A DNA stretch of 21,464 nucleotides from Burkholderiaceae bacterium (GCA_017998575.1 JAGOCV010000032.1:1-21464), one strand, 5' to 3'. Positions 1 through 7,166 are shown, numbered from the stretch's first letter. The notes: generated by a model from the sequence alone, not told the origin. Program-made: numbers and translations.

Positions 1-833
1 CCCTCCAGCACGGCACGGCCATCGGCCGCGCGCCGCGAGAGATTTTTCACGACCAGGTGCGGCGCGCCGCGCGAGCCGTCGGTGCGCACGCGCGCCGGCA
101 CGGCTTCGCCCACGGTCAGGCGCACCAGCTCGGCCACAGGCGTGGCCTTCGGGTCGACCGTTGCCACGGTGCGGCCACCGCGCATCACCGTCACCTGGTC
201 GGCCCAGGTCTTCACGTCGGCCATCTTGTGCGTGACCAGCACCACGGCACTGCCGCGCCGCGCCAGGCCATGCACGGTGGCCAGCAGGCGCTCGGCCTCC
301 ACGTCCGTCAGCACGGCGGTGGGTTCGTCGAGGATGAGGATGCGCGCGCCGGCCAGCAGCACCCTGAGGATTTCCACCCGCTGCTGCTCGGCGATCGACA
401 TCTGGTCGATGCGCTGGCGCGGATCGATGGCGAAGCCGAGGTCGCCCGCCTGCGCGCGCATGCGTTCTTCCACCTCGGCCAGCCGCGCGCCGTAGCCCGC
501 GCCGCCTTCGGGCGCGGGCAGGCCCAGCAGGATGTTCTGCGCAGCGGTGAATGGCCGCACCAGCTTGAAATGCTGGTGGACCATGCCGATGCGGTGCCGC
601 GCCGCATCCCTGGGGCCCGCAAGCCGCACGGCGTTGTCGTCCACCAGCAGCTCGCCCGCCTCGGGTGCGTACAGCCCCGCGGCGATGTTCATCAGCGACG
701 ACTTGCCCGCGCCGTTCTCGCCCAGCAGGGCATGCACCTCGCCCCAGCGGGCGGTGAAGTGCGCGTCCTGCAGGGCCAGGAAGCCGTCGAAGCTCTTGCG
801 GATGCCGCTGAGCGAAAGTGCAGACCCGCTCAA
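1..833 (-). CDS. ABC transporter ATP-binding protein, BMP/sugar type (3'-truncated by window edge)
   Basis: Only the first ~277 residues are in the window. The frame reads a Walker A (GENGAGKSS), a signature region of the form MSIAEQQRVEILRVLL, a Walker B (ILILDEPTAVLT) and an H-loop (VTHKM). The signature lacks the usual LSGGQ, which is the pattern of the first ATPase half of RbsA/YufO-type tandem ATPases of about 500 residues, so a second half is expected to the left. In the family it energises import of nucleosides or nucleobases through two permeases at the inner membrane. I chose the TTG at 833 because the frame is closed by a stop about 45 nt upstream and no ATG or GTG lies between; the protein then begins MSGSALSLSGIRKSF. 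It is the last visible gene of the minus-strand operon, 139 nt after a BMP binding-protein gene, which supports the assignment. Substrate is inferred from context only. Confidence 0.88.
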   Translation of the reverse strand, partial: MSGSALSLSGIRKSFDGFLALQDAHFTARWGEVHALLGENGAGKSSLMNIAAGLYAPEAGELLVDDNAVRLAGPRDAARHRIGMVHQHFKLVRPFTAAQNILLGLPAPEGGAGYGARLAEVEERMRAQAGDLGFAIDPRQRIDQMSIAEQQRVEILRVLLAGARILILDEPTAVLTDVEAERLLATVHGLARRGSAVVLVTHKMADVKTWADQVTVMRGGRTVATVDPKATPVAELVRLTVGEAVPARVRTDGSRGAPHLVVKNLSRRAADGRAVLE

Positions 834-897
834 CGCACAGCCTTCACGGACCTGGCTGACGGATCAGCCACCATCGAAGCCGGCAGCCGCCGCGGAA

Positions 898-968
898 CCG
901 GCTTCGCCGGGCTGCAGGCGGCGCCCCCGGAAGGGGGTTGGAGGAGCGCGAAGCGCGGAGCCTGGGGG
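898..968. repeat. GC-rich intergenic palindromic element
   Basis: The 139-nt gap between the BMP gene and the ABC ATPase gene holds three consecutive hairpins: CCGGC-TTC-GCCGG (898-910), CCCCC-GGAA-GGGGG (924-937) and a GCGC-GAA-GCGC hairpin near 945-955, ending in a run of seven G. It resembles the short palindromic repeats scattered between genes of Comamonadaceae; that resemblance is from memory. I see no second copy in this window. Lying directly after a binding-protein gene and before its ATPase, it could act like REP elements between malE and malF, stabilising upstream mRNA so that the binding protein is made in excess. It could also act as an attenuator. No T-run follows on the minus strand, so it is not a plain intrinsic terminator. 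Confidence 0.6.
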
Positions 969-972
969 GGAA

Positions 973-2070
973 TCATTTCTGCGTCACCACGCCTTTCACG
1001 TACCAGTCCATCTTCCAGAGATCGGCATCGGACAGCACGGCACCCGCGGCCACACGCTGCTTGCCCTCACGGTCATTGAGCGGGCCGGCGTAGATGTGCT
1101 TGCCCTTCATGATCGCGTCGCGCTCGGCCTGGATGACCTTCACCTTGTCGGCCGGTACGGCCGCGCCGAAGCCCGCGATGTCGGTGCCGCCGGCGCTCAT
1201 GGGGATGAAGGCGCCGTAGGGCTCGGGTTTCCAGTTGCCCGCGATGATCTTCCTGAGCTCGGTGACGAGGAACTTGTCCCACACCCACACCGACGAGCAC
1301 AGCGTGGCCTTGGGCGCGAACTGCCGAAGATCGCGGTGGTGGCCGGTGCCGTAGACGCCGCGCTCCTGCGCCACGATCTGCGGCGTGGGGCTGTCGACGT
1401 GCTGGCCGATCACGTCGGCGCCCTGGTCGATCAGGGCCGAGGCGGCGGCGCGTTCTTTCACCGGGTCGTTCCAGGTGCCGGTGTAGATCACGTTGACCGT
1501 GGCGGCCGGGTTGATCTTCTGCGCGCCGAGCGCGAAGGCGTTGACCGTCCAGTTGACCACGCCGAACGGGTTGGCCGCCACGAAGCCGAGCTTGCCGCTC
1601 TTGCTGGCCGCGCCCGCGGCCATGCCGCACAGGTACTGGCTCTCGTACGTGCGGCCGTAGAACGATTCGAGGTTGGGCCCGTTGGTGGTGCCCGAGGCGT
1701 TGAGGAACGCCACCTTCGGATGCTTGGCCGCCAGATCCTTGAATGAATCGGACTGGCCGAAGGCGGTGCCGATCACGATGTTGGCGCCGCGCGAGATGAA
1801 GCGCTCGGCCGCCGGTTTGATGACCGACGCGTCCTCGCCCACGTTCTCCACGAACTGCACCTTCTGGCCCAGCGCGGCCTCGATCTTCACGCGGGCCTCG
1901 TCGAAGGCCTGCGTCCAGCCGCCATCGTTCTTGGGGCCGTAGTACAGCATCGCGATGACCGGCTTGCCGGTGAGGGAGAAGCCGGCCTGCGCCGAGGCGG
2001 TACCCGCCGTCAGCAGGGCCATCGCGCCCGCCATCAGGGCGGACATCCGGTAGAAGCGCTTGGACAACAT
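973..2070 (-). CDS. BMP family ABC transporter substrate-binding protein (copy 1)
   Basis: Periplasmic binding protein of the BMP/PnrA-like family (365 aa), which in characterised members binds nucleosides or related bases for an ABC importer. Residues 1-27 are a Sec signal peptide (positive start, hydrophobic core, cleavage after ASA) with no lipobox, so a soluble periplasmic protein is expected. The mature part opens with KPVIAMLYYGPKNDGGWTQA and shows the family's repeated sugar-binding-like lobes (NIVIGTAFG, PKVAFLNASG, KLGFVAANPFG, DVIGQHVDSPTPQ). GGAGGT lies just before the ATG. It is followed by the palindromic element and then the ABC ATPase. It is a close paralogue of the BMP gene at 3167-4267; most mature residues are identical by eye. 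The ligand is not readable from sequence; a pyrimidine or related compound is inferred from the RutR setting. Confidence 0.92.
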   Translation of the reverse strand: MLSKRFYRMSALMAGAMALLTAGTASAQAGFSLTGKPVIAMLYYGPKNDGGWTQAFDEARVKIEAALGQKVQFVENVGEDASVIKPAAERFISRGANIVIGTAFGQSDSFKDLAAKHPKVAFLNASGTTNGPNLESFYGRTYESQYLCGMAAGAASKSGKLGFVAANPFGVVNWTVNAFALGAQKINPAATVNVIYTGTWNDPVKERAAASALIDQGADVIGQHVDSPTPQIVAQERGVYGTGHHRDLRQFAPKATLCSSVWVWDKFLVTELRKIIAGNWKPEPYGAFIPMSAGGTDIAGFGAAVPADKVKVIQAERDAIMKGKHIYAGPLNDREGKQRVAAGAVLSDADLWKMDWYVKGVVTQK

Positions 2071-2154
2071 GAAGACCTCCGGGTTATGGAATCAGGAAGG
2101 AAACGACACGGGACACGGGAAACGGAAGGGGCGATGGCCTGTGCACGACGGGCG

Positions 2155-3159
2155 TCAGGCGGTTTCGAGCGACGATTTCGACGTGCGCTGCTGGCGCTCG
2201 CTGCGGTGATCGTTGCTGTAGTTGGTGCTCATGTGCTGCTCCAGCCGGTCGCCGTAGCGCAGCGGCGGAAACTTCGCCGGATTCGCCTCGCTCACGCACG
2301 TGGGCAGGCAGTCGATGACGGCGTCGATGTGGGTGTCGAGGAAGTAGGGCAGCGAGTAGCGGTCCCTGCCGGAGCGGTTGACCACGCGATGCGGCGTCGA
2401 GACGAAGCGGTTGTTGGTCCAGCGCGCCAGCATGTCGGCCACGTTGAGCACGTAGGTGCCCGGGATGGGCGGCGCGTCGATCCAGTGGTCGGTGCCGCGA
2501 GGGCGCACCTGCAGGCCGCCCGAGTCGTCCTGCGCCAGCAGCGTGACGAAGCCGTAGTCGGTGTGCGGGGCCGAGCCGAAGTTGTCGGCGTCGTCGGGTG
2601 CCTGCGGCGGGTAGTGCAGCATCCGCAGGAAGGTGGTGGGCTTCTCGAACGGCGCGTCCAGCGCATACGCGTCGAGATCCAGGCTCATGGCCATCAGCCG
2701 GATCACGTAGCGGCCCAGCGTGTCCACCTCACCGATGTAGCGTTCCACGCGCGGGCGGAACTCCGGGATCCAGTCGGGCCACTGGTTGGGCCCGTTCATC
2801 GGGCGGCCGAAATCGGGGTCGTCCTCGGCCACCTCGTGCATGAGCATGAGCGATTCGCTCATGTTGGGGCGCGTCACCTGCGCCACGGATGAGGTCTTGA
2901 TGGTGTCGCTGGCCAGCGGCATGTAGCCGCGGTGGAACTCGTTGATCGCCAGCGCGTTCTTCTGGTCCAGCGGCGAGGCGTGGAACTCGCGCGAGGCCTC
3001 GAAGGCGGCGGCGCGTGAGGCATCAGACACGTTGTGGCCGGCGATGTACGCGAAGCCGTAGGTGGTGAGCGCGTGGTGCAGGTCGGCCACGGCGGCGCGC
3101 GCGGCGGGCGCGGCCGGGTCGTAGTTGCCGTGCAGGTCGATGACGGGAATGGTCTTCAT
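2155..3159 (-). CDS. 2-oxoglutarate/Fe(II) dioxygenase, isopenicillin N synthase family (copy B)
   Basis: A 334-aa cytosolic oxygenase of the IPNS-like family, which couples oxidative decarboxylation of 2-oxoglutarate to substrate oxidation. The N-terminal DIOX_N region starts IPVIDLHGNYD. The jelly-roll core carries the iron triad H199-x-D201 (PHTDYG) and H257 (PHRVVN), and the 2-oxoglutarate clamp R267-x-S269 (RYS). Start at 3159 (MKTIPVIDL) fits the family N terminus; a frame extension further upstream would run into the preceding BMP gene and has no family similarity. It lies 7 nt after that BMP gene, so translation is probably coupled. The family includes fungal thymine-7-hydroxylase as well as many plant and bacterial oxygenases, so the substrate is open; the Rut setting makes a pyrimidine base attractive. 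It diverges more from the other dioxygenase in the operon than the two BMP proteins do from each other. Confidence 0.9.
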   Translation of the reverse strand: MKTIPVIDLHGNYDPAAPAARAAVADLHHALTTYGFAYIAGHNVSDASRAAAFEASREFHASPLDQKNALAINEFHRGYMPLASDTIKTSSVAQVTRPNMSESLMLMHEVAEDDPDFGRPMNGPNQWPDWIPEFRPRVERYIGEVDTLGRYVIRLMAMSLDLDAYALDAPFEKPTTFLRMLHYPPQAPDDADNFGSAPHTDYGFVTLLAQDDSGGLQVRPRGTDHWIDAPPIPGTYVLNVADMLARWTNNRFVSTPHRVVNRSGRDRYSLPYFLDTHIDAVIDCLPTCVSEANPAKFPPLRYGDRLEQHMSTNYSNDHRSERQQRTSKSSLETA

Positions 3160-3166
3160 GCGGGGC

Positions 3167-4267
3167 TCACTTCTGCGTGACCACGCCCTTGACGAACCAG
3201 TCCATCTTCCAGAGGTCGCCATCGGAGAGGACGGCGCCGGCGGCCACGCGTTGCCTGCCGTCGCGGTCGGCCAGGGGGCCGGCGTAGACGTGCTTGCCTT
3301 TCATGATCGCGTCGCGCTCGGCCTCGATCAGCTTGACCTTGTCGGCCGGAACGGCCGGGCCGAAGCCGGCGATGTCGGTGCCGCCACGGCTCATCGGCGC
3401 GAGGTCGCCATGGGGGTTGGGCGTCCACTGGCCGGCGATGATCTTCTTCACCTGCGGCACCAGGAACTTGTCCCATGACCACACGGCCGAGCAGACCGTG
3501 GCCTTGGGTGCGTACTGGCGCATGTCGCGGTGCAGGCCGGTGCCGTGTTTGCCGCGCTCCTGCGCCACGATCTGCGGCGTGGGCGTGTCGACGTGCTGGC
3601 CGATCACGTCGATGCCCTGGTCGAGCAGGGCCGATGCGGCCGTGCGCTCCTTGACCGGGTCGTTCCAGGCGCCCGTATAGATCACGTTCACGGTGGCGGC
3701 CGGGTTGACCTTCTGCGCGCCGAGTGCGAAGGCGTTGATGGTCCAGTTGACGCTGCCCACCGGGTTGCCGGCCACGAAGCCGAGCTTGCCCGTCGTGCTG
3801 GTGGCGGCGGCGGCCATGCCGCACAGGTACTGGCTTTCGTAGGTGCGGCCGTAGAACGATTCGAGGTTGTCGCTGTTGGTCGTGCCCGAGGCGTTGAGGA
3901 ACGCGACCTTGGGGTACTTGGCGGCCAGTTCCTTGAAGGTGTCGGAATAGCCGAAGGCGGTGCCGATCACGATGTTGGCGCCGCGCGAGATGAAGCGCTC
4001 GGCCACCGGGCGGATGGCGGATGCATCTTCGGGAATCTTCTCGACGAACTGGATCTTCTGGCCCAGTTGCGCTTCCATCTTGATGCGCGCCTCGTCGAAG
4101 GCCTGCGTCCAGCCGCCGTCGTTCTTGGGGCCGAAATAGATCATCGCGATCTTGGGCTCACCGGTGAGCTTGAAAGGGCCGGCGGCCAGCGCGGGCGCGG
4201 CGAGGGCGGCGCCCCCCACGAGGACGGCGATGGCGGCGAGGGCACGGCGGGAGACGGGGTACTGCAT
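3167..4267 (-). CDS. BMP family ABC transporter substrate-binding protein (copy 2)
   Basis: Second BMP/PnrA-type periplasmic binding protein (366 aa from the chosen start). Residues 1-28 form a signal peptide (MQYPVSRRAL, Ala-rich core, cleavage near ALA-AG). An in-frame ATG 21 codons upstream would put an uncharged Pro/Gln-rich stretch before the signal peptide, so 4267 is preferred. The mature protein matches the copy at 973-2070 almost throughout, with the same landmarks (GPKNDGGWTQAFDEAR, GTAFG, ESFYGRTYESQYLCGM, DVIGQHVDTPTPQ) and the same end, KGVVTQK. Differences cluster in short patches such as EKIPEDASAIRP and GKHGTGLHRDM. Two binding proteins in one operon may feed one permease with different ligands. 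It sits 59 nt downstream of the VOC gene and 7 nt before dioxygenase B. Confidence 0.92.
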   Translation of the reverse strand: MQYPVSRRALAAIAVLVGGAALAAPALAAGPFKLTGEPKIAMIYFGPKNDGGWTQAFDEARIKMEAQLGQKIQFVEKIPEDASAIRPVAERFISRGANIVIGTAFGYSDTFKELAAKYPKVAFLNASGTTNSDNLESFYGRTYESQYLCGMAAAATSTTGKLGFVAGNPVGSVNWTINAFALGAQKVNPAATVNVIYTGAWNDPVKERTAASALLDQGIDVIGQHVDTPTPQIVAQERGKHGTGLHRDMRQYAPKATVCSAVWSWDKFLVPQVKKIIAGQWTPNPHGDLAPMSRGGTDIAGFGPAVPADKVKLIEAERDAIMKGKHVYAGPLADRDGRQRVAAGAVLSDGDLWKMDWFVKGVVTQK

Positions 4268-4326
4268 GGAAGGGCCTTGAAAACTGCGGGGTTGCTGAGG
4301 AAAGGAAGCAGGCGCGGCCGTGCGCG

Positions 4327-4713
4327 TCACATCATGAAGTTGATGCGGAACACGTTGCCCTCGGGATCGAGCAGCACGGCCTGGTACCAGTTGTAGTAAG
4401 TGACATAGGGCGCCTTGACCAGCGTGGCGCCCGCGCCCAGCGCGACGGGCACCATGCGGTCCACGTCGGCCTGGCTGTCCACGTCGATGTTGAGCAGGAA
4501 CTTGATGCCCTTCGTGTCCGAATGCTCGGAGAGCTTGAGCAGCTCGTACGCATCGAGCGCGTTGAAGCCGAGGCTGGACTTGCCGGTGTCGAGCCCGCGG
4601 AAGATCGGCGAGCGGATCGCCTCGATCTCGGCAAAGCCGAACACGCGCTGGTAGAAGCCCGAAAGCGCGACGATGTCTTTGGCGAAGACGTTGACATAGG
4701 AAAGGTGGGCCAT
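4327..4713 (-). CDS. VOC (glyoxalase/bleomycin-resistance) fold protein
   Basis: A 128-aa vicinal-oxygen-chelate protein. It opens MAHLSYVNVFAKDI and has the first beta-alpha-beta module (ALSGFYQRVFGF) and the second one ending WYQAVLLDPEGNVFRINFM. In metal-dependent VOC enzymes the position after GNVF is usually a glutamate ligand (GNVFEL); here it is arginine, so a canonical metal site is doubtful and the protein may be a binding protein or use another ligand set. It starts 7 nt after the stop of dioxygenase A, so it belongs to the same transcript. The role is unknown; handling of a reactive product of the oxygenases is conceivable but unsupported. Confidence 0.85.
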   Translation of the reverse strand: MAHLSYVNVFAKDIVALSGFYQRVFGFAEIEAIRSPIFRGLDTGKSSLGFNALDAYELLKLSEHSDTKGIKFLLNIDVDSQADVDRMVPVALGAGATLVKAPYVTYYNWYQAVLLDPEGNVFRINFMM

Positions 4714-4720
4714 CGTCCGC

Positions 4721-5731
4721 TCACGCCTTGGTGGTCGTGGTGCCGCCGAAGGTCGTCTGCTTGACGAACTTCGATGTCAGGTGATCGCCCGAACTGACGG
4801 GCGCGTACTTCGGCGCTGCGCCTTCGGCCAGGCAGACGGGCAGGCATTCGACCATGGCGTCGTAGTTGGGCTGGTGGAAGAACACCAGTGACTGGCGGCG
4901 CACGTTGCGCATCGCGTCGTCGAATGGCGGATTGGTCACACGGTGCAGCGTCGACACCCATTCGTCGTTGGTCCACTGCATCATCAGGTCGGCGATGTTG
5001 ACCACCAGGCCCCCTTCGACGCTCGGGACATCCACCCACTGGCCGGCCTTGTTGAACACCTGCAGGCCCGGGCCGTCGGGCAGCACGATGGTCAGGCTGC
5101 CGTAGTCGCTGTGCGCGCCGGCGCGCAACTGGCCGGGCAGCGGCGGCTCGTTCTGCGGCGGATAGCTCAGCACGCGGAACATGCTGATGTGCCTGTCGAT
5201 CTTGTCGTCGAAGAAATGCAGCGGCAGGCCCAGCCCCGTGGCGAAGATGCGCATGAGTTCGCGCGAGAGGTGGCTCATCGCGTCGAAATACTCGGTGTAC
5301 GCCTCGCGGAAACCCGGCAGGCCCTCGGGCCAGACGTTGGGTTCGAAATGCGCGCCAGCGGCGGGGCCGCGGTGGTATTCGTCATCGGGCACGCCCGAGG
5401 GGCCGATGGAGAACGATTCCTTCAGGTCGCCGGGGGCGGCTTCTTCCAGGCTGTACGACAGGCCTTCTTCGCCCACAGCGCTGTAGCCGCGCACGGCGTC
5501 GTCGCGCGGCCGGTCGACGCGGCGCTTGTCGGCCAGCGGCAGCGCGAAGAATTCGCGCGACGCGCGCGACACGCGCCCGATCAGCTCGGCCGGAATCTGG
5601 TGGTTGGTGATGACCAGGAAGCCGATGTCGCGGCACGCGGCATCGACAGCGCGGCCCACCGCGGCGCGGCCCTCGGGCGTGCCGACGAACCACGGCTTCA
5701 GGTCGATGATGGGGACGCTCAGTGTCGGCAT
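4721..5731 (-). CDS. 2-oxoglutarate/Fe(II) dioxygenase, isopenicillin N synthase family (copy A)
   Basis: First gene of the minus-strand operon (336 aa). The DIOX_N region begins VPIIDLKPWF; the catalytic core shows H207-x-D209 (AHSDYG), H263 (LHRVTN) and R279-x-S281 (RQS), the complete iron and 2-oxoglutarate set. It is a cytosolic oxygenase of the IPNS-like family, which also contains thymine-7-hydroxylase, ethylene-forming enzyme and flavonoid oxygenases. The start at 5731 has GGAG about 9 nt upstream; the open frame continues leftward of family similarity into the intergenic region and is not used. A sigma-54-type promoter and a RutR-like operator lie 60-90 nt upstream, so transcription is expected under nitrogen limitation and to respond to pyrimidines. 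The reaction is not established; an oxidation of thymine or a modified base ahead of the Rut pathway is my inference. Confidence 0.9.
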   Translation of the reverse strand: MPTLSVPIIDLKPWFVGTPEGRAAVGRAVDAACRDIGFLVITNHQIPAELIGRVSRASREFFALPLADKRRVDRPRDDAVRGYSAVGEEGLSYSLEEAAPGDLKESFSIGPSGVPDDEYHRGPAAGAHFEPNVWPEGLPGFREAYTEYFDAMSHLSRELMRIFATGLGLPLHFFDDKIDRHISMFRVLSYPPQNEPPLPGQLRAGAHSDYGSLTIVLPDGPGLQVFNKAGQWVDVPSVEGGLVVNIADLMMQWTNDEWVSTLHRVTNPPFDDAMRNVRRQSLVFFHQPNYDAMVECLPVCLAEGAAPKYAPVSSGDHLTSKFVKQTTFGGTTTTKA

Positions 5732-5789
5732 GTCGAAAGGCTCCGGTGAGGCCCGCGGCTGGCGGGCACAGACATCGGAGAGCGCGGCA

Positions 5790-5805
5790 TGCAACGACCG
5801 TGCCA
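5790..5805 (-). promoter_or_regulatory. Sigma-54 (-24/-12) promoter of the dioxygenase-BMP operon
   Basis: On the minus strand the sequence is TGGCACGGTCGTTGCA, an exact match to TGGCACG-N4-TTGCA, with GG and GC separated by the required 10 nt. Transcription would start near 5780, giving a leader of about 50 nt to the ATG at 5731. A promoter of this class needs an enhancer-binding activator; NtrC is the natural candidate because the E. coli rut operon is NtrC/sigma-54 controlled. I did not find a clear NtrC site. Confidence 0.8.
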
Positions 5806-5807
5806 CT

Positions 5808-5823
5808 TGGACCAGTTGGACAA
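5808..5823. promoter_or_regulatory. RutR-like operator
   Basis: TGGACCAGTTGGACAA is a near-palindrome matching the E. coli RutR consensus TTGACCA-N2-TGGTCAA at 12 of 14 defined positions. It lies 2 nt upstream of the -24 element of the dioxygenase operon and about 240 nt before rutR, so RutR bound here would touch the sigma-54 polymerase site. The same 16-bp form recurs before rutA. Confidence 0.65.
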
Positions 5824-6060
5824 ATGGCCGCACTGCGCGGGCGGCGCCGCCTGCGCGCGACCGGCGCCGCGCCGCACTGGTGCGCCCGTGGCAGTCTGGA
5901 TGTCCGTGCGGGCACCATTGCGATCCGTGACCCGCCGTGCTGGTGCACGCGGCGGCTGCCATCGCCGTGCGCACCGTGCACGGTTCGTGCTGTGCCTGAC
6001 TGTCCTGTGGCAGCATGGCGCACCGGATGCATGGCCCCGCCGTGGGGAGAAGAGATCAAC

Positions 6061-6873
6061 ATGAGCATCGACACGAAGCCGGCCCCCGCAGCGCGCAACG
6101 GCACGCGCGCCCCCGAACGCGCCGCAGCCCCGCGCCGCAAGGCCGAGGCAGCCGCCACTGCCCGCAAGCCACGCAGCCGCGCGCCGCGCGTGCCGGTGGA
6201 CAAGCGCGGCGTCATCCTGTCCGCGGCGCTGGGGCTGTTCTCGCGCTTCGGCCTGCATGGCACCACGGTGGACCAGGTGGCCGCGCGTGCGGGTGTCTCA
6301 AAGAGCAACCTGCTCTACCACTTCGCCAACAAGGAAGAGCTGTACGTCGCCACGCTGCGTGATCTGCTGGACGTGTGGCTGGAGCCGCTGCGCGCTTTCC
6401 GCGCCGACCAGGACCCGCGCGAGGCCATCGCCGACTACATCCGCGCCAAGCTCGCGCTGTCACGCGACCGGCCCGATGCGTCGCGCCTGTTCTGCCTGGA
6501 GATGATCCAGGGGGCGCCGCTGCTGCGCGACGACCTCGCGCGCGAGCTGCGCGAACTGGTGGCCACCAAGTCGGCCGTGATCCGGGCGTGGGTGAGCGCC
6601 GGCCGGCTCGCGCCCGTGGCGCCGCACCATCTGGTGTTCGCGCTGTGGGCCACCACGCAGCACTACGCCGACTTCGCGGTGCAAATCCAGGCCATCACCG
6701 GCCGCACGCTGGACGACCCGGCGTTCTTCGAGGAGGCGGTGGCCAACGTGCAGCGCATCGTGCTCGACGGCGTGACGGTCCAGGCCGCTGGCACGCAGGC
6801 GATGGCGGCGCTGGGCGCCACGGCGGGGGCGCCGGCGCCCGCACGGCGGCGCGCGTCGGCGGCCAAGGCGTGA
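6061..6873 (+). CDS. rutR: RutR, TetR-family pyrimidine-responsive regulator
   Basis: A 270-aa TetR regulator. The HTH lies near residues 66-88 (HGTTVDQVAARAGVSKSNLLYHF), followed by a ligand domain with long stretches that match E. coli RutR as I remember it (LYVATLRDLLDVWLEPL, DASRLFCLEMIQGAPLL, WATTQHYADFA, FFEEAVANVQRI). E. coli RutR releases DNA on binding uracil or thymine and controls rut and other pyrimidine genes. The ATG at 6061 follows a strong ribosome binding site. The protein is longer than the ~212-aa E. coli form because of an Ala/Arg-rich, probably disordered N terminus of about 40 residues and an Ala-rich tail of about 20. It is transcribed away from the dioxygenase operon and converges on slyX and the rut operon, and its predicted sites precede both operons. 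Confidence 0.93.
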   Translation: MSIDTKPAPAARNGTRAPERAAAPRRKAEAAATARKPRSRAPRVPVDKRGVILSAALGLFSRFGLHGTTVDQVAARAGVSKSNLLYHFANKEELYVATLRDLLDVWLEPLRAFRADQDPREAIADYIRAKLALSRDRPDASRLFCLEMIQGAPLLRDDLARELRELVATKSAVIRAWVSAGRLAPVAPHHLVFALWATTQHYADFAVQIQAITGRTLDDPAFFEEAVANVQRIVLDGVTVQAAGTQAMAALGATAGAPAPARRRASAAKA

Positions 6874-6878
6874 CGTGG

Positions 6879-6892
6879 CGCCCGTGCGGGCG
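6879..6892. terminator. Possible hairpin between convergent rutR and slyX
   Basis: CGCCC-GTGC-GGGCG forms a 5-bp stem with a 4-nt loop in the 42-nt gap between the two stop codons. There is no T-run on either side, so any terminator function is weak or Rho-assisted. Confidence 0.3.
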
Positions 6893-6915
6893 AGGCGCCG
6901 TCGGCAGTCAGCGCT

Positions 6916-7128
6916 TCAGTAGTGCGGCGGCAACTCGTCGCGCAACGAGCGCGGTGCGCCGGAGTCGGCGGCGGGCGCACGCCGCTCCAGCTCGGCCAGG
7001 CGTTCCATCAACCGGTCGATCTGCTGCTGCTGCCGGAACACGGTCAGGTTGAGCTGTTCCATCAGGTCCTCGGCATAGCTGGACTTGATCTCCAGCGATT
7101 CGAGTCGGGCGTCGGTGTCGTTCGGCAT
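6916..7128 (-). CDS. slyX: SlyX family protein
   Basis: A 70-aa coiled-coil protein of unknown biochemical role. It shows the family pattern throughout: an N-terminal RLESLEIKSSYAEDLMEQLN, a central heptad-rich helix (FRQQQQIDRLMERLAELERR) and the hallmark C terminus LPPHY. The ATG at 7128 gives the normal family length; the open frame extends further upstream without family similarity. It starts 38 nt after the rutF stop on the same strand, so it may be the tail of the rut transcript, although slyX is not a known part of the Rut pathway. Confidence 0.9.
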   Translation of the reverse strand: MPNDTDARLESLEIKSSYAEDLMEQLNLTVFRQQQQIDRLMERLAELERRAPAADSGAPRSLRDELPPHY

Positions 7129-7166
7129 GCCCGTATTGGACACCAGCGACAGGACGGCGCGAGGCC

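Larger units (their letters stand above)
5732..6060. other. Divergent regulatory region between the dioxygenase operon and rutR
   Basis: This 329-nt gap holds no convincing gene, although frames run through it from both sides. It contains the sigma-54 element and RutR-like operator described separately. It also holds a perfect 12-bp palindrome, ACCGTGCACGGT, at 5973-5984, about 77 nt before rutR, which could be a second protein-binding site. The rutR side has a good ribosome binding site (GGGGAGAAGAGA) but no clear -35/-10 pair that I can defend. Confidence 0.7.

Noticed and set aside
88..93. Loss of the RutD nucleophile as evidence of a pseudogene (protein residues 88-93 of the gene at 7718-8521)
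   Set aside because: As I recall the E. coli RutD elbow has the same GHALG; the rest of the protein is intact.
57..1746. Long plus-strand frames opposite the ABC ATPase and BMP genes
   Set aside because: They mirror the codon pattern of the genes on the minus strand and contain no recognisable motif.
5824..5960. NtrC-type sites such as GCACTGGTGC near 5874 and single TGGTGCA half-sites
   Set aside because: Spacing and second half-sites do not fit the 17-bp NtrC consensus; they are expected by chance in this GC-rich text.
5732..6060. Coding continuation of dioxygenase A or of rutR through the divergent region
   Set aside because: Both frames stay open, but family N termini, ribosome binding sites and the promoter and operator elements place the starts at 5731 and 6061.
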